A stretch of 64,000 nt of DNA from Acidovorax carolinensis (GTDB lineage Bacteria > Pseudomonadota > Gammaproteobacteria > Burkholderiales > Burkholderiaceae_C): the NCBI RefSeq assembly GCF_002157145.1, contig NZ_CP021361.1, positions 1,674,001-1,738,000 on the forward strand. The letters are read 5' to 3'. The translations under genes were made by a program, and so were the position numbers. Shown piece by piece: positions 38,098 to 49,202 of this stretch. The stretch's first letter is position 1, and the number at the start of each line of letters is the position of its first letter. The notes under the pieces were generated by a model that did not search any database, had not been told where the DNA came from, and saw nothing but the letters and a program-made list of their open reading frames with translations.

Positions 38098-39515
38098 ATG
38101 ACGATTTCCCGCTGGCTGACCGCAGCCGCCCTGTGCATGCTGCCCGGCCTGGCCTGTGCCGCCGATATCGACGGCAGCCGCCTCTCGATGCTGTGGGGTG
38201 TGCCGTTTGCCGGCATCTTGCTGTCGATTGCGCTCGTGCCCCTGCTGGCGCCGATTTTCTGGCACCACCATTTCGGCAAGGTGGCGGCGGCCTGGGGGCT
38301 GGCGTTCCTGGTGCCGTTCGCGTTGGTATTCGGGCCGGGCGTTGCGGGCGCAAGCTTCGTGCATGCACTGCTGGCCGAATACGTCCCTTCGTCATTTTGC
38401 TCACGGCGCTGTTTGCGGTGTCGGGCGGCATCTACATCCGCGGCAACCTGCATGGCAGTCCGGGGCTTAACACGGCCATTCTGGCCATTGGCGCCGTGCT
38501 GGCCAGTTTCATGGGCACCACGGGGGCATCCATGCTGCTGATTCGCCCGCTGATCCGCGCCAACGACAACCGCAAGCATGTGGCCCATGTGGTGGTGTTC
38601 TTCATCTTCATCGTCTCCAACGCGGGCGGATCGCTCACGCCGCTGGGCGATCCACCGCTGTTCCTGGGCTTTTTGAAGGGCGTGGATTTCTTCTGGACGG
38701 TGGCCCATATCTTTCAGGAGACGCTGTTCCTGGTGGGCGTGCTGCTGGTGCTGTTCTATGCGCTCGACAGCTGGTATTACCGCCGCAACAAAGAGATGAC
38801 GCCGCAAGACCCGACCCCCGACACCCGCGACGCCCGCGATATCGGCTTTGATGGCAAGGTCAACTTTGCCCTGCTGGGCGTGGTGGTGGCGCTGGTGCTG
38901 CTCAGCGGTTTCTGGAAATCGCCGGTGGTGTTCAGCATTGTGGGCACCGAGGTCGGGTTGCCTGGCATCGTGCGCGATGTGGGCCTGGTCCTCGTCACGC
39001 TGGCCTCGCTTTGGCTCACGCCCAAAACAGTCCATGCCGACAACCAGTTCGGCTGGGGCCCCATGCAAGAAGTGGCCAAGCTGTTTGCGGGCATCTTCCT
39101 GACCATCATTCCCGTGATCGCCATGCTCAAGGCGGGCGTGAACGGGCCGTTTGGCGCCATCGTCGCCGCCGTGACCCGGCCCGACGGGTCGCCCGACCCG
39201 GCCATGTATTTCTGGGCCACCGGCGCGCTGTCGTCGTTTCTGGACAACGCCCCGACCTACCTGGTGTTCTTCAATACCGCCGGGGGCGACCCTGCGGTGC
39301 TCATGACCACGCTGGCCCCCACGCTGGCGGCCATCTCGGCCGGCGCTGTGTTCATGGGCGCCAACACCTACATTGGCAACGCGCCCAACCTTATGGTCAA
39401 GGCCATTGCCGAAGACCGCGGCGTGAGGATGCCCAGCTTCTTCGGCTACATGCTGTGGTCCTTCGGCATCCTGGTGCCGCTGTTCGTGGTGATGACCTTC
39501 ATCTGGTTCAAGTGA
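38098..39515 (+). CDS. nhaD: NhaD-type Na+/H+ antiporter (one frameshift near 38388)
   Basis: About 472 residues over roughly 12 membrane segments, with a short signal-like N-terminus (LTAAALCMLPGLACAADIDG). Conserved stretches: GTTGASMLLIRPLIRANDNR, VSNAGGSLTPLGDPPLFLGF, FLDNAPTYLVFFNTAGGDPA and GANTYIGNAPNLMVKAIAED, all typical of NhaD/CitMHS_2. The frame breaks in AEYV. One extra C in CCC at 38386-38388 gives YVPFVILLTALFAVSGGIYI. AAGGAG lies 10 bp before ATG 38098. It exports Na+ (or Li+) in exchange for protons. Confidence 0.9.
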
Positions 39516-39542
39516 AGTACATCCCCCAGAGCGACTTGGTCG

Positions 39543-39640
39543 CTTCCCCCTTCTCTCGCATCGCTACGCGCTGCGGGAAGGGGGACGCCGCCCTCGCTGC
39601 AGGGCGGCCCTTGCTCGGCGGCCCTGGCCTGGGTCGCGCC
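39543..39640. repeat. GC-rich inverted-repeat sequence after nhaD
   Basis: Contains TTCCCCCTTC...GGGAAGGGGG and a perfect hairpin GCCGCCCT-CGCTGC-AGGGCGGC (39587-39608). From memory this resembles a dispersed repeat in Comamonadaceae that may act as a terminator. No coding potential. Confidence 0.5.
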
Positions 39641-39685
39641 CGTTTCATCAGCTGTGATCGACGCACAACACATTGGAGATAAAAA

Positions 39686-40675
39686 ATGAGCAAACCCCGC
39701 ATCCTGGTCGCCCGCGCGATTTTTCCTGAAGTGGTTGCGCGCCTGGCGCAGCATTTCGAGGTCGAGGCCAACCCCGATGACGTGATCTGGTCGCCGCAGG
39801 AGCTGGCCGCGCGGCTGGCCGACAAGGACGGCGCCTTCACCACGGGCAGCCAGCGCATCGACGCGGCGCTTCTGTCCGCAGCGCCGAGCCTGAAAATCGT
39901 CGCCAACATGGCCGTGGGCTACAACAACTTTGACGTGGACGCCATGACCGCCGCCGGCGTGCAGGGCACCAACACGCCCGATGTGCTGACCGAAACCACG
40001 GCCGACTTCGGCTTTGCGCTGCTGATGGCCACGGCCCGGCGTGTTGCCGAGAGCGAGCATTTTCTGCGCGCCGGCAAGTGGACCACCTGGCGCTACGACA
40101 TGTTTGCGGGCTCCGACATCCATGGCAGCACGCTCGGCATCATCGGCATGGGACGCATCGGCCAGGGCATCGCCAGGCGCGGCGCACACGGCTTTGGCAT
40201 GAACGTGGTCTATCACAACCGCTCGCGTCTGCCTGCCGCGCTGGAGGCCGAATGCAAGGCCCGCTATGTCGAGAAGGATGAGCTGCTGCGCACGGCCGAC
40301 CATGTGGTGCTGGTGCTGCCGTACACCCCGGCATCGCACCACACGATCGGTGCGGCCGAGCTGGCGCTGATGAAGCCCACGGCCACGCTCATCAACATTG
40401 CGCGCGGCGGCATCGTGGACGACGCGGCATTGGCCGTGGTCCTGCGCGAGCGGCGCATCGCGGCGGCGGGCCTGGATGTGTTCGAGGGCGAGCCCAGCGT
40501 GTACCCCGATCTGCTCACGGTGCCCAACGTGGTGCTCACCCCGCACATCGCCAGCGCCACGGTGCCCACGCGCCTGGCCATGGCCAACCTGGCCGCCGAC
40601 AACCTGATTGCGTTTTTCGACGGGCGCGGCCCGCTCACACCGGTGAATCAGCCGGCTGCAGCGCGATCTGCCTGA
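39686..40675 (+). CDS. D-2-hydroxyacid dehydrogenase (glyoxylate/hydroxypyruvate reductase-like)
   Basis: 329 residues. Rossmann NAD(P) motif GSTLGIIGMGRIGQGIARRG (G-x-G-x2-G), catalytic Arg in INIARGGIVDDAAL, Glu in GLDVFEGEPSVYPDLLTVPN and His in LTPHIASAT, the complete D-isomer 2-hydroxyacid dehydrogenase set. N-terminal MSKPRILVARAIFPEVVARL and length resemble GhrB-type glyoxylate/hydroxypyruvate reductases. A good ribosome site (GGAG) is present. Substrate range is inferred from family only. Confidence 0.92.
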   Translation: MSKPRILVARAIFPEVVARLAQHFEVEANPDDVIWSPQELAARLADKDGAFTTGSQRIDAALLSAAPSLKIVANMAVGYNNFDVDAMTAAGVQGTNTPDVLTETTADFGFALLMATARRVAESEHFLRAGKWTTWRYDMFAGSDIHGSTLGIIGMGRIGQGIARRGAHGFGMNVVYHNRSRLPAALEAECKARYVEKDELLRTADHVVLVLPYTPASHHTIGAAELALMKPTATLINIARGGIVDDAALAVVLRERRIAAAGLDVFEGEPSVYPDLLTVPNVVLTPHIASATVPTRLAMANLAADNLIAFFDGRGPLTPVNQPAAARSA

Positions 40676-40677
40676 GT

Positions 40678-40736
40678 TTTGAATGAAATCGGCCTCTGGC
40701 GCTTATTGGATAAGCGCTGGCAGCTATATAAATAAT
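40678..40736 (+). repeat. Palindromic dispersed repeat, copy d
   Basis: Perfect stem GCGCTTAT-TGG-ATAAGCGC, then GCAGCTATATAAATAA. It abuts the rmuC start. Confidence 0.68.
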
Positions 40737-40737
40737 A

Positions 40738-42561
40738 GTGAATGCCTTGACTACTGACACGCTCGTTTTGCTGGTCGCGCTGGCCCTGGTGCTGGTGCTT
40801 TTGGTGCTGCTGCTGGTGCGCCGCCCGCGTGTGGACCTGCCGCCCGAATGGCTGGCGCGCCTGCAGGCGCTGGAGGGCACCACACAGGCCACGCAACTGG
40901 CCGTGGCCAAAAACGATGGCGCCATGGATGCGCTGGCTCACCAGCTCAGCGGCTTCACGCAGGCCACGCAAACCACGCTCGAAACCCTGCGCCACGCCGT
41001 GGACGAGCGCCTCGCCCAGGCCGTGACCGAGTCGCGCAACGGCCGTGCCGAGCTGCTGGCCGCGTTTGGCGTGTTCGAGGCGCGGCTGGAGCAGCGGCAG
41101 ACAGCGCTCGATGTCTCGCTGGCCCAGCGCTTCGATGGCCTGCAGCAGGCCGTGGCCGGGCGCCTGGAAGAAAGCAGCAAGGCGCTGCTGGCGCACTTGG
41201 CGCAGGGCCAGGCCGATGCCGCAGCAGCGCGCACCGAGCTGTCGGCCACGCTGGTGGGCTTTCGCACCGAGCTCACCACCACCACGGCCGCGCTGGCCGC
41301 CGAGAGCGTCAAGTCGCGCGAGGCCATGGGCGAGAGCGCGGCGCTGTTTGAAAAGCGCATCCAGGAGCGCTTCGAGGCGCTGACGGCCGCCACGCGCCTC
41401 ACACTCGACTCGCTCAAGACCGACATCCAGGCCCAGCTGGGCACCATGTCGAATGCGCTCAAGGACCAGCTCGAAGGCAACAGCTACCAGATCAAGAACC
41501 AGTTCTCGGTGCTGCAAGACGCGGTGTCGCAGCAGCTCACCGGCCTGGTGCAGGGCAGCCAGCACAACGCCGAGCAACTGCGCACCGCGCTGAACGAGCG
41601 GCTCGGCGCCATCCAGGCCGACAACGCCACCAAGCTCGAAGAAATGCGCCGCACCGTGGACGAAAAGCTGCACGCCACGCTGGAGCAGCGCCTGGGCGAA
41701 TCGTTCAAGCTGGTGAGCGACCGGCTCGAACAGGTGCACAAAGGCCTGGGCGAGATGCAGACCCTGGCGGGCAGCGTGGGCGACTTGAAGCGCGTGATGA
41801 CCAACGTGAAGTCGCGCGGCACCTGGGGCGAAATGCAGCTGGGCGCCATCATCGACAACGTGCTCACGCCCGACCAGTTCGCGCGCAACGTCAAGACCGT
41901 GCCGGGCAGCGACGAGCTGGTCGAATTTGCCATCCGCTTGCCCGGCAAGAGCGACGAGCACCCCGTGTGGCTGCCCATCGACTCCAAGTACCCGGTGGAG
42001 CAATACCAGCGCCTCATGGACGCGCAGGACGCCGCCGACAAGGCCGCCATTTTGTCGGCGGGCAACGCGTTCGAGACCTCGATCAAACTCGAAGCCAAGA
42101 AGATCTTCGCCAAATACGTCTCGCCCCCGCACACCACCGACTTTGCCGTGCTGTATTTGCCCACCGAAGGCCTGTTTGCCGAGGTCATGCGCCGCCCCGG
42201 CCTGGTCGAAGCGGTGCAGAACGACTGCCGCGTGATGATCACCGGCCCGGCCAACCTGGCCGCCATGCTCAACAGCCTGCAGATGGGTTTTAAAACGCTG
42301 GCGATCGAAAAGCGCTCGTCCGAGGTGTGGAGCCTGCTGGGCATGGTCAAGACCGAGTTCGCCAAGTTTGGCGATGTGGTCGAGGCCACCAAAAAATCCA
42401 TCGACGCGGCGGCCCGCAAGTTTGACGAGGTGGGCGTGCGCACCCGCGCCATCCAGCGCCGGCTGCGCGATGTGCAGGACCTGCCCGCACCCGACACGGC
42501 CGTGCCCCTGGCGGGCACCAGCACGGCTGTGCTGCCCGGACTGGACCCCGAGGACGATTAG
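40738..42561 (+). CDS. rmuC: DNA recombination protein RmuC
   Basis: 607 residues from GTG 40738. One N-terminal membrane segment (LVLLVALALVLVLLVLLLVR), a long alanine/glutamine-rich coiled coil (about 40-330), then the RmuC domain: MTNVKSRGTWGEMQLGAIID, IRLPGKSDEHPVWLPIDSKY, TTDFAVLYLPTEGLFAEVMR and ITGPANLAAMLNSLQMGFKT. RmuC limits inversions at short inverted repeats. It lies directly after the palindromic repeat, which may supply or block its leader; there is no Shine-Dalgarno site. Confidence 0.93.
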   Translation: MNALTTDTLVLLVALALVLVLLVLLLVRRPRVDLPPEWLARLQALEGTTQATQLAVAKNDGAMDALAHQLSGFTQATQTTLETLRHAVDERLAQAVTESRNGRAELLAAFGVFEARLEQRQTALDVSLAQRFDGLQQAVAGRLEESSKALLAHLAQGQADAAAARTELSATLVGFRTELTTTTAALAAESVKSREAMGESAALFEKRIQERFEALTAATRLTLDSLKTDIQAQLGTMSNALKDQLEGNSYQIKNQFSVLQDAVSQQLTGLVQGSQHNAEQLRTALNERLGAIQADNATKLEEMRRTVDEKLHATLEQRLGESFKLVSDRLEQVHKGLGEMQTLAGSVGDLKRVMTNVKSRGTWGEMQLGAIIDNVLTPDQFARNVKTVPGSDELVEFAIRLPGKSDEHPVWLPIDSKYPVEQYQRLMDAQDAADKAAILSAGNAFETSIKLEAKKIFAKYVSPPHTTDFAVLYLPTEGLFAEVMRRPGLVEAVQNDCRVMITGPANLAAMLNSLQMGFKTLAIEKRSSEVWSLLGMVKTEFAKFGDVVEATKKSIDAAARKFDEVGVRTRAIQRRLRDVQDLPAPDTAVPLAGTSTAVLPGLDPEDD

Positions 42562-42580
42562 TGCACAACACGCTTTCACC

Positions 42581-43745
42581 GTGAACTGGGCGTTGGCGCG
42601 CCTGATTGCGGGCCAGATCTGCGTGCACGCCTGCATGGCGGGCATGCGCATGGCCGCGCCGCTGCTGGCGCTGCGCGAGGGCTATAGCGCTGCGGCCGTT
42701 GGGGTGCTGCTGGCGCTGTTTGCGCTCACCCAGGTGTTTCTGGCCCTGCCGGCAGGTCGCTATGCCGACCGCCACGGCTTGAAGCGCCCCGTGGGCCTGG
42801 CGGTGGCGGTGGCGTCGGTGGGGCTGCGCTGGCGCTGGTGTTGCCGGTCTTTCCCGTGCTGTGCCTGGCCGCGCTGATGACCGGGGGCGCCAGCGGCGCG
42901 GCCATCATTTCGCTGCAGCGCCATGTGGGCCGTGCCGCGCACGACGCCACGCAACTCAAGCGCGTGTTCAGCTGGCTGGCCATCGGGCCGGCTGTGTCCA
43001 ATTTCATTGGCCCTTTCTGCGCCGGCTTGCTGATCGACCATGCCGGCAGCACCGCAGGCAGCCTGGAGGGCTACCGGGCCGCGTTTGCGCTGATGGCGCT
43101 GCTGCCGCTGGCCACCTGGTTCTGGGTGCGCGACACCGTGGAACTGCCTCCGGTGATTGCCGCCGCCGGCGGTGCCCGCAGCGGGCATGGGATCTGGTGA
43201 ACGAACCCCGGTTTCGGCGCCTGCTGCTGGTCAACTGGTTCCTGTCGTCGTGCTGGGACGTGCACACCTTTGTCGTGCCGCTGCTGGGGCATGAGCGCGG
43301 CCTGTCGGCTTCGGTGATCGGCACCATCCTGGGGGCGTTTGCCATCGCGGCGGCCTTGATCCGGGTGCTGATGCCGCTGGTGGCAGAACATCTGCGCGAG
43401 GCGACTGTGGTCACCACCGCCATGCTGGTCACCGCGCTGTTGTTTGGCGTTTATCCGCTGTTGCCCACGGCGCTGGCCATGGGCGCCTGCTCGGTGCTGC
43501 TGGGCTTTGCGCTCGGGTCGGTGCAGCCCATGATCATGAGCATGCTGCACCAGATCACGCCGCACCACCGCCACGGCGAGGCGCTGGGGTTGCGGCTCAT
43601 GACCATCAACGCCTCCAGTGTGCTCATGCCCGTGCTGTTTGGCTCGGCGGGGGCGCTGATTGGCGTGGCCGGCCTGTTCTGGGTGGTGGGCGCCAGCGTG
43701 GCTTTTGGCGCGCGGCAGGCGTGGCTGATGGGGCGGGACTCCTGA
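42581..43745 (+). CDS. Major facilitator superfamily transporter (two frameshifts)
   Basis: About 388 residues once two single-base gaps are closed. GGGG near 42820 should give ASVGAALALVLPVFPVL; GGG near 43184 should give ARSGAWDLVNEPRF. The three segments join into a 12-helix MFS protein (LARLIAGQICVHACMAGMRM, LPAGRYADRHGLKRPVGLAV, RLLLVNWFLSSCWDVHTFVV, GFALGSVQPMIMSMLHQITP, HGEALGLRLMTINASSVLMP). GTG 42581 is the likely start, 20 bp after rmuC. No substrate can be assigned. Confidence 0.82.
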
Positions 43746-43778
43746 AGGGGCGGCCCCGTACCGGTGCCGGGGGCGCCT

Positions 43779-44642
43779 TCAGAGCTTGTAGAAAGCCCTG
43801 ATCAGCCCCCAGGCCTCCTGCGGGTCGTCCGTGTAGTGGAACAGCTGCAGGTCCTTGGCCGAGATGGTGCCTTCTTCCACCATCACGTCAAAGTTGATCA
43901 GGCGCTTCCAGTAGTCGGTGCCAAACAGCACGATGGGCACCGGCTTGGCCTTGCCGGTTTGCACCAGGGTGAGCACCTCGAACAGTTCATCGAGCGTGCC
44001 AAAGCCGCCGGGGAACGCCACCAGGGCCTTGGCGCGCATCATGAAGTGCATCTTGCGCAGGGCAAAGTAGTGGAACTTGAAGCTCAGCGAGGGCGAGATG
44101 AAGCGGTTGCCGCTTTGCTCGTGCGGCAGGCCGATGTTCAGGCCCACGTTCAGTGCGCCCGCCTCGTGGGCACCCCGGTTGGCCGCCTCCATGATGCCGG
44201 GGCCGCCGCCCGTGCAGATATAGATGCGGTCGGTCGGGCGCTGGCGTTCGCTGTAGTCGGCCACATGGCCGGCAAACTGGCGCGCGAGGTCGTAATAGCG
44301 GGCATTGCGCACGGCCTGGCGTGCGCGCTGCAGTTGTGCTTCGTCGCCGCTGGCTTCGGCTGCGCTCAACTGGGCAGCCGCCTCGTCGGGCGCCTTAAAG
44401 CGGGCGCTGCCATACACCACCACCGTGTTCTCGATGCCTTGCTCGGCCTGGCCCAGGTCGGGCTTGAGCATTTCCAGCTGGAACCGGATGCCGCGCGTTT
44501 CACGGCGGAACAGAAACTCGGGGTCGGCAAAGGCCAGCCGATAGGCATCAGCGTGCAAGGGGTTGTCGTTGTTGGCGTGCGCGTGCAGTTCGGCCCAGGC
44601 ATCGGCCAGGCGGCGTTCGTTGAGTTGGGTGTTGGCTTCCAT
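43779..44642 (-). CDS. LOG-family protein (TIGR00730-type Rossmann fold)
   Basis: 287 residues from the ATG at 44642; a TTG start at 44696 would add 18. The LOG signature is clear: VVYGSARFK, ICTGGGPGIMEAANRGAHEA and AFPGGFGTLDELFEVLTLVQ (PGGxGTxxE), with KMHFMMRAKALVA. These enzymes hydrolyse nucleoside 5'-monophosphates to ribose 5-phosphate and base; plant homologues make active cytokinins. The N-terminal extension puts it in the longer proteobacterial subgroup. Confidence 0.9.
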   Translation of the reverse strand: MEANTQLNERRLADAWAELHAHANNDNPLHADAYRLAFADPEFLFRRETRGIRFQLEMLKPDLGQAEQGIENTVVVYGSARFKAPDEAAAQLSAAEASGDEAQLQRARQAVRNARYYDLARQFAGHVADYSERQRPTDRIYICTGGGPGIMEAANRGAHEAGALNVGLNIGLPHEQSGNRFISPSLSFKFHYFALRKMHFMMRAKALVAFPGGFGTLDELFEVLTLVQTGKAKPVPIVLFGTDYWKRLINFDVMVEEGTISAKDLQLFHYTDDPQEAWGLIRAFYKL

Positions 44643-44738
44643 GGGAATTCCAGACGTCGCGGCGGCTGCCGGACTGTGAGAGTGGGGTGTTGACAAGGGC
44701 CCGACCGTTGCGTTGGGAACTCTGCGGGAGTTTACAGG

Positions 44739-44798
44739 TGAAAGGCGCTGTTACGCTTTGCCGTTCTGCGCTGGAAGCTATGAAAACGATAGTAACCC
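44739..44798 (+). repeat. Palindromic dispersed repeat, degenerate copy i
   Basis: AAAGGCGCTGTTACGCTTTG then TGCGCTGGAAGCTATGAAAA keeps the order stem, stem, AGCTAT, A-rich but with mismatched stems. Confidence 0.35.
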
Positions 44799-44839
44799 AA
44801 GGTGCGGAAAGACCGGAGAATCACCGCGTGGGCAGCCCG

Positions 44840-45225
44840 TCAGGGCCGGGTGGCCAGCGCCAGCGCCACCGTCTGCAGGCCCAGCAAGGTCATGAGCAGC
44901 GAGCCCCCAGGTGCAGCCCGGTGGTGCCGGCCGCCAGCAGGTAGCGCTGCTGCTGCAGCATGGTTACCACCTCGGCCGAGAAGCTGGAAAACGTGGTCAG
45001 CGCCCCCAGAAAGCCAGTGACCAGCGCCAGTCGCCAGGCGGGGTCGATCTGGGGCAGGGCCTGGAAGGCCGCCACGCACACACCGATGAGGTAGCCGCCC
45101 ACCAGATTGGCCGCCAGCGTGCCCCAGGGCAGCAGCGCACCGGGGCCGCTGAGCCACAACCCCAGCCGCCAGCGGGCCAGGGCGCCCAGGCTGGCGCCGA
45201 TACAGATGGAAAGAACATTCAGCAT
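44840..45225 (-). CDS. crcB: Fluoride exporter CrcB/Fluc (one frameshift at 44908-44912)
   Basis: 128 residues when one C is added to the CCCCC run at 44908-44912, giving LHLGGSLLMTLLGLQTVALA as C-terminus; as read, the frame ends early. Landmarks: GASLGALARWRLGLWLSG, GTLAANLVGGYLIGV and LVTGFLGALTTFSSFSAEVV, the core of the dual-topology fluoride channel. Four membrane segments. Start ATG 45225. No fluoride riboswitch consensus was seen upstream. Confidence 0.9.
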
Positions 45226-45371
45226 GGCGCCATTGTCCACATCCGGTGGGCCGCAGCTGCCAAAATCTGCGCGAGCATGCAGACTGGTGCCGGGCGTTGC
45301 TGCGAGCGGCGTCGGCCCGCCACGGGTTTCAATCCACCCGCTTGAGCCGGTGGTTGTCGGGTTCCGTTTTT

Positions 45372-45424
45372 TTGATGAAACAAGGCTATGGCGCTTATGT
45401 GTCAAGCGCCAATAGCTATAAATT
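45372..45424 (+). repeat. Palindromic dispersed repeat, copy e
   Basis: Perfect stem GGCGCTT-ATGTGTC-AAGCGCC followed by AATAGCTATAAATTGAG, just before the oxoprolinase gene. Confidence 0.68.
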
Positions 45425-45436
45425 GAGTAGCAAAAA

Positions 45437-48400
45437 ATGCCTATCCAAACTTCTTTCTCTCCCCGCTGGCAGTTCTGGATCGACCGGGGCGGCACCTTCA
45501 CCGATGTGGTGGGCAAGCGCCCCGATGGTGCACTGGTCACGCACAAGCTGCTTTCCGAAAACCCCGGGCAATACAAGGACGCGGCCGTGGCCGGCATCCG
45601 CCACCTGCTGGGTTTGAAGCCCGGCGAAGCGGTCACTTCCGATCTGGTGGAGTGCGTGAAGATGGGCACCACCGTGGCCACCAATGCGCTGCTCGAGCGC
45701 AAGGGCGAGCCCACGCTGCTCATCACCACCAAGGGCTTCAAGGATGCACTGCGCATTGCCTACCAGAACCGCCCGCGCCTGTTTGACCGGCATATCGTGC
45801 TGCCCGAGCTGCTGTACAGCCGCGTGATCGAGGCGCATGAGCGCGTGGGCGCGCAGGGCGATGTGATCGAGCCGCTGGATGAGGCGCATCTGAAAGAACG
45901 CCTGTGGGCGGCCTACGATGCGGGCCTGCGCAGCGTGGCCATCGTGTTCATGCATGGCTGGCGCTACACCGCCCACGAGCAGGCGGCCGGCCGACTGGCC
46001 GAGCAGGCGGGTTTCACGCAGATCAGCACGTCGCACGCCACCAGCCCCATGATGAAGTTCGTGAGCCGGGGCGACACCACGGTGGTGGATGCCTACCTCT
46101 CGCCCATCCTGCGCCGCTATGTCGAGCAGGTCGCGGATGAGATGCCTGGCGTGCCGCTGTTCTTCATGCAGTCGTCGGGCGGGCTGGCGGATGCGAACCA
46201 CTTTCAGGGCAAGGACGCCATCCTCTCGGGCCCGGCCGGCGGCATTGTGGGCATGGCACGGACAGCGGAGCTGGCCTTCGGCAGTGCGTCCGCGGAGCTG
46301 GCGGGGCACGCGCGTGTGATCGGCTTTGACATGGGTGGCACGTCCACCGATGTGAGCCACTATGCCGGCGCATTCGAGCGCGAGTTCGAGACGCAGGTGG
46401 CCGGCGTGCGCATGCGCGCGCCCATGATGGGTATCCACACCGTGGCGGCCGGTGGCGGCTCGGTGCTGGGCTTTGACGGCGCACGCTTTCGCGTGGGCCC
46501 GAGAGTGCCGGCGCCAACCCCGGCCCGGCCAGCTACCGCCGGGGCGGCCCGCTGGCCGTGACCGATGCGAACGTGATGGTGGGCAAGATCCAGCCCGCGC
46601 ATTTTCTGCAGGTGTTCGGCCATGCCGCCAACGAGCCGCTCGATGCCGATACGGTGCGCGCCCAATTCGGCGTACTCGCCGTGCAGACCGGGCGTGCCCC
46701 CGAGGAAGTGGCCCACGGCTTCATCCAGATCGCCGTGCAGCAGATGGCCAATGCCATCAAGAAGATCAGTGTGGCGCGCGGCTACGACGTGACGCGCTAC
46801 ACCCTGCAGTGCTTTGGTGGCGCGGGCGGGCAGCACGCTTGCCTGGTGGCCGATGCCTTGGGCATGGAGCGTGTTTTTGTGCACCCGCTGGCGGGGGTGT
46901 TGAGCGCCTATGGCATGGGCCTGGCGGACCAGAACGTGATGCGCGAGCAGGCCGTGGAATGCACGCTGGTGCCCGAGGCGCTGGCGGGCATCGAAGCCAC
47001 GCTGGATGCGCTGGCTGCTACTGCGCTGGCCGAGCTGCAGCGCCAGCAGGCGGGCAGCGGCAGCGCCGTGGTGCACCGCCGCGTGCATGTGCGCTACGAG
47101 GGCAGTGATTCCGCGCTGATGGTTCCGTTTGGCACCCCGGCCGAGATCACCGCCGCATTCGAGAACGCCTACCGCCAGCGTTTTGCCTTTTTGATGCAGG
47201 GCAAGGGTCTGGTGGTGGAGGCCGTGTCGGTCGAGGCCGTGTTGCCCGGCGATGCGCCGGTGGAGCCGCGCCACGCGCTGCAGCCGCTGCGCGAGGTGCC
47301 GCGCCGCAGCACTGTGCGCATGTACACCGTGGGCACCAGCGGCGCCCCGGGTGGCACGAGGCCGCGCTGGTGGAGCGTGAGGACCTGCGACCCGGCGATG
47401 TGATCCCCGGCCCGGCCATCATTGCAGAGAAGAACGCCACCACCATCGTGGAGCCCGGCTGGGAAGCGCAGGTGACCGACCTCAACCACCTGCTGCTCCA
47501 GCGCCGCGTGGCGCGCGCCGCGCAGCATGCGGCGGGCACGACGGTCGACCCGGTGCTGCTCGAAGTGTTCAACAACCTGTTCATGAACATCGCCGAGCAG
47601 ATGGGGCTGCAGCTGCAAAACACCGCCTACTCGGTCAACATCAAGGAGCGGCTTGATTTCAGCTGTGCGCTGTTCGACGCGGCAGGCCACCTGATCGCCA
47701 ATGCGCCGCACATGCCGGTGCACCTGGGCTCGATGGGCGAGAGCATCCAGACCGTGATCCGGGAAAACGCCGGCTGCATGCAGCCCGGCGATGTGTATGT
47801 GCTCAACGACCCCTACCACGGCGGCACGCACCTGCCCGACATCACGGTCATCACGCCGGTGTACCTTGCCGATGAGGCGCAGCCCAGCTTCTACGTGGGC
47901 AGCCGGGGCCACCATGCCGATGTGGGCGGCATCACGCCGGGCTCGATGCCGCCGTTTTCCACGCGCATCGAAGAAGAGGGCGTGCAGATCCACAACTTCA
48001 AGCTGGTCGAGCGCGGTGTTCTGCGCGAGGCCGAGATGATTGCCTTGCTGCAAAGCGGTGAATACCCTTCACGCAACCCGCAGCAGAACCTGGCCGACCT
48101 GAAGGCGCAGATCGCCGCCAACGAAAAGGGCGTGCAGGAACTGCGCAAGATGGTGCAGCAGTTCAGCCTGCCCGTGGTGCAGGCCTACATGGGCCATGTG
48201 CAGGACAACGCCGAGGAGTCGGTGCGCCGCGCCATCACGCGCCTCAAGGACGGCGCCTTCACGCTGCCGCTGGACAACGGCGCGCAGATCAGCGTGGCCG
48301 TGAAGGTGGATGCGGCGAGCCGCAGCGCCACCATCGACTTCACCGGCACCAGCCCGCAGCAGAGCAACAACTTCAACGCGCCCACGGCGGTGTGCATGGC

Positions 48401-49102
48401 GGCGGTGCTGTATGTGTTTCGCACGCTGGTGCAGGATGACATCCCGCTGAACGCCGGGTGCCTGAAGCCGCTGAAGGTGATCATCCCGCCCGGCTCCATG
48501 CTCAACCCGAACCCACCGGCCTCGGTGGTGGCCGGCAATGTGGAAACATCCACCTGCATCACCAATGCCTTGCTGGGTGCGCTGGGCGTGATGGCTGCCA
48601 GCCAGTGCACCATGAACAACTTCACGTTCGGCAACGCCCGCTACCAGTATTACGAAACCATTTCCGGCGGCAGTGGCGCGGGCGGCGTGTTCGATGCCGC
48701 AGGTGCCCTGGTGGGCGGCTTTGGCGGCACAAGCGTGGTGCAGACCCACATGACCAACTCGCGCCTGACCGACCCGGAGGTTCTTGAATTCCGCTTTCCG
48801 GTGCGGCTGGAAAGCTATGCCATCCGTGCCAACTCGGGCGGCGGCGGCCGCTGGGCGGGCGGCAACGGCGGGGTGCGGCGCATCCGCTTTCTGGAGCCGA
48901 TGACGGCCAGCATCCTGTCGAACGGCCGCCTCCACGGCGCGTTCGGCATGGCCGGTGGCAAGGCCGGAATGCCCGGCGTCAACAAGGTGGTGCGCGCCAA
49001 TGGCCGGGTCGAGCTGCTCGGCCACATCGGCCAGGCCGAGATGCAGCCGGGCGATGTGTTCGAGATCCACACCCCGGGTGGTGGCGGGTTTGGTGCTGCG
49101 TA
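45437..49102 (+). CDS. 5-oxoprolinase, HyuA-HyuB fused (two frameshifts)
   Basis: One polypeptide of about 1,222 residues when two gaps are closed: CCC near 46498 (giving [19 protein letters not shown]) and GGG near 47350 (giving [20 protein letters not shown]). The HyuA half ([54 protein letters not shown]) binds ATP. The HyuB half starts near residue 700 ([59 protein letters not shown]). The fused layout and N-terminus fit ATP-dependent 5-oxoprolinase, which opens 5-oxoproline to glutamate. Other hydantoinase activities cannot be excluded. Confidence 0.88.
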
Positions 49103-49107
49103 AGCAA

Positions 49108-49166
49108 TTTGTGCATCAAATATGTTGAAAACGCTTGATGGTAAAGCGCTTGCAGCTATTTAATCA
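49108..49166 (+). repeat. Palindromic dispersed repeat, copy f
   Basis: AACGCTTGATGGTAAAGCGC then TTGCAGCTATTTAATCAGGA, between the convergent oxoprolinase and mnhG genes. Confidence 0.6.
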
Positions 49167-49202
49167 GGAGCAAATCGTGGCAAGAACATGCCACGGAATC
49201 CA

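Noticed and set aside
45226..45300. Fluoride riboswitch before crcB
   Set aside because: The conserved GATGG and pseudoknot segments are not present on the minus strand.
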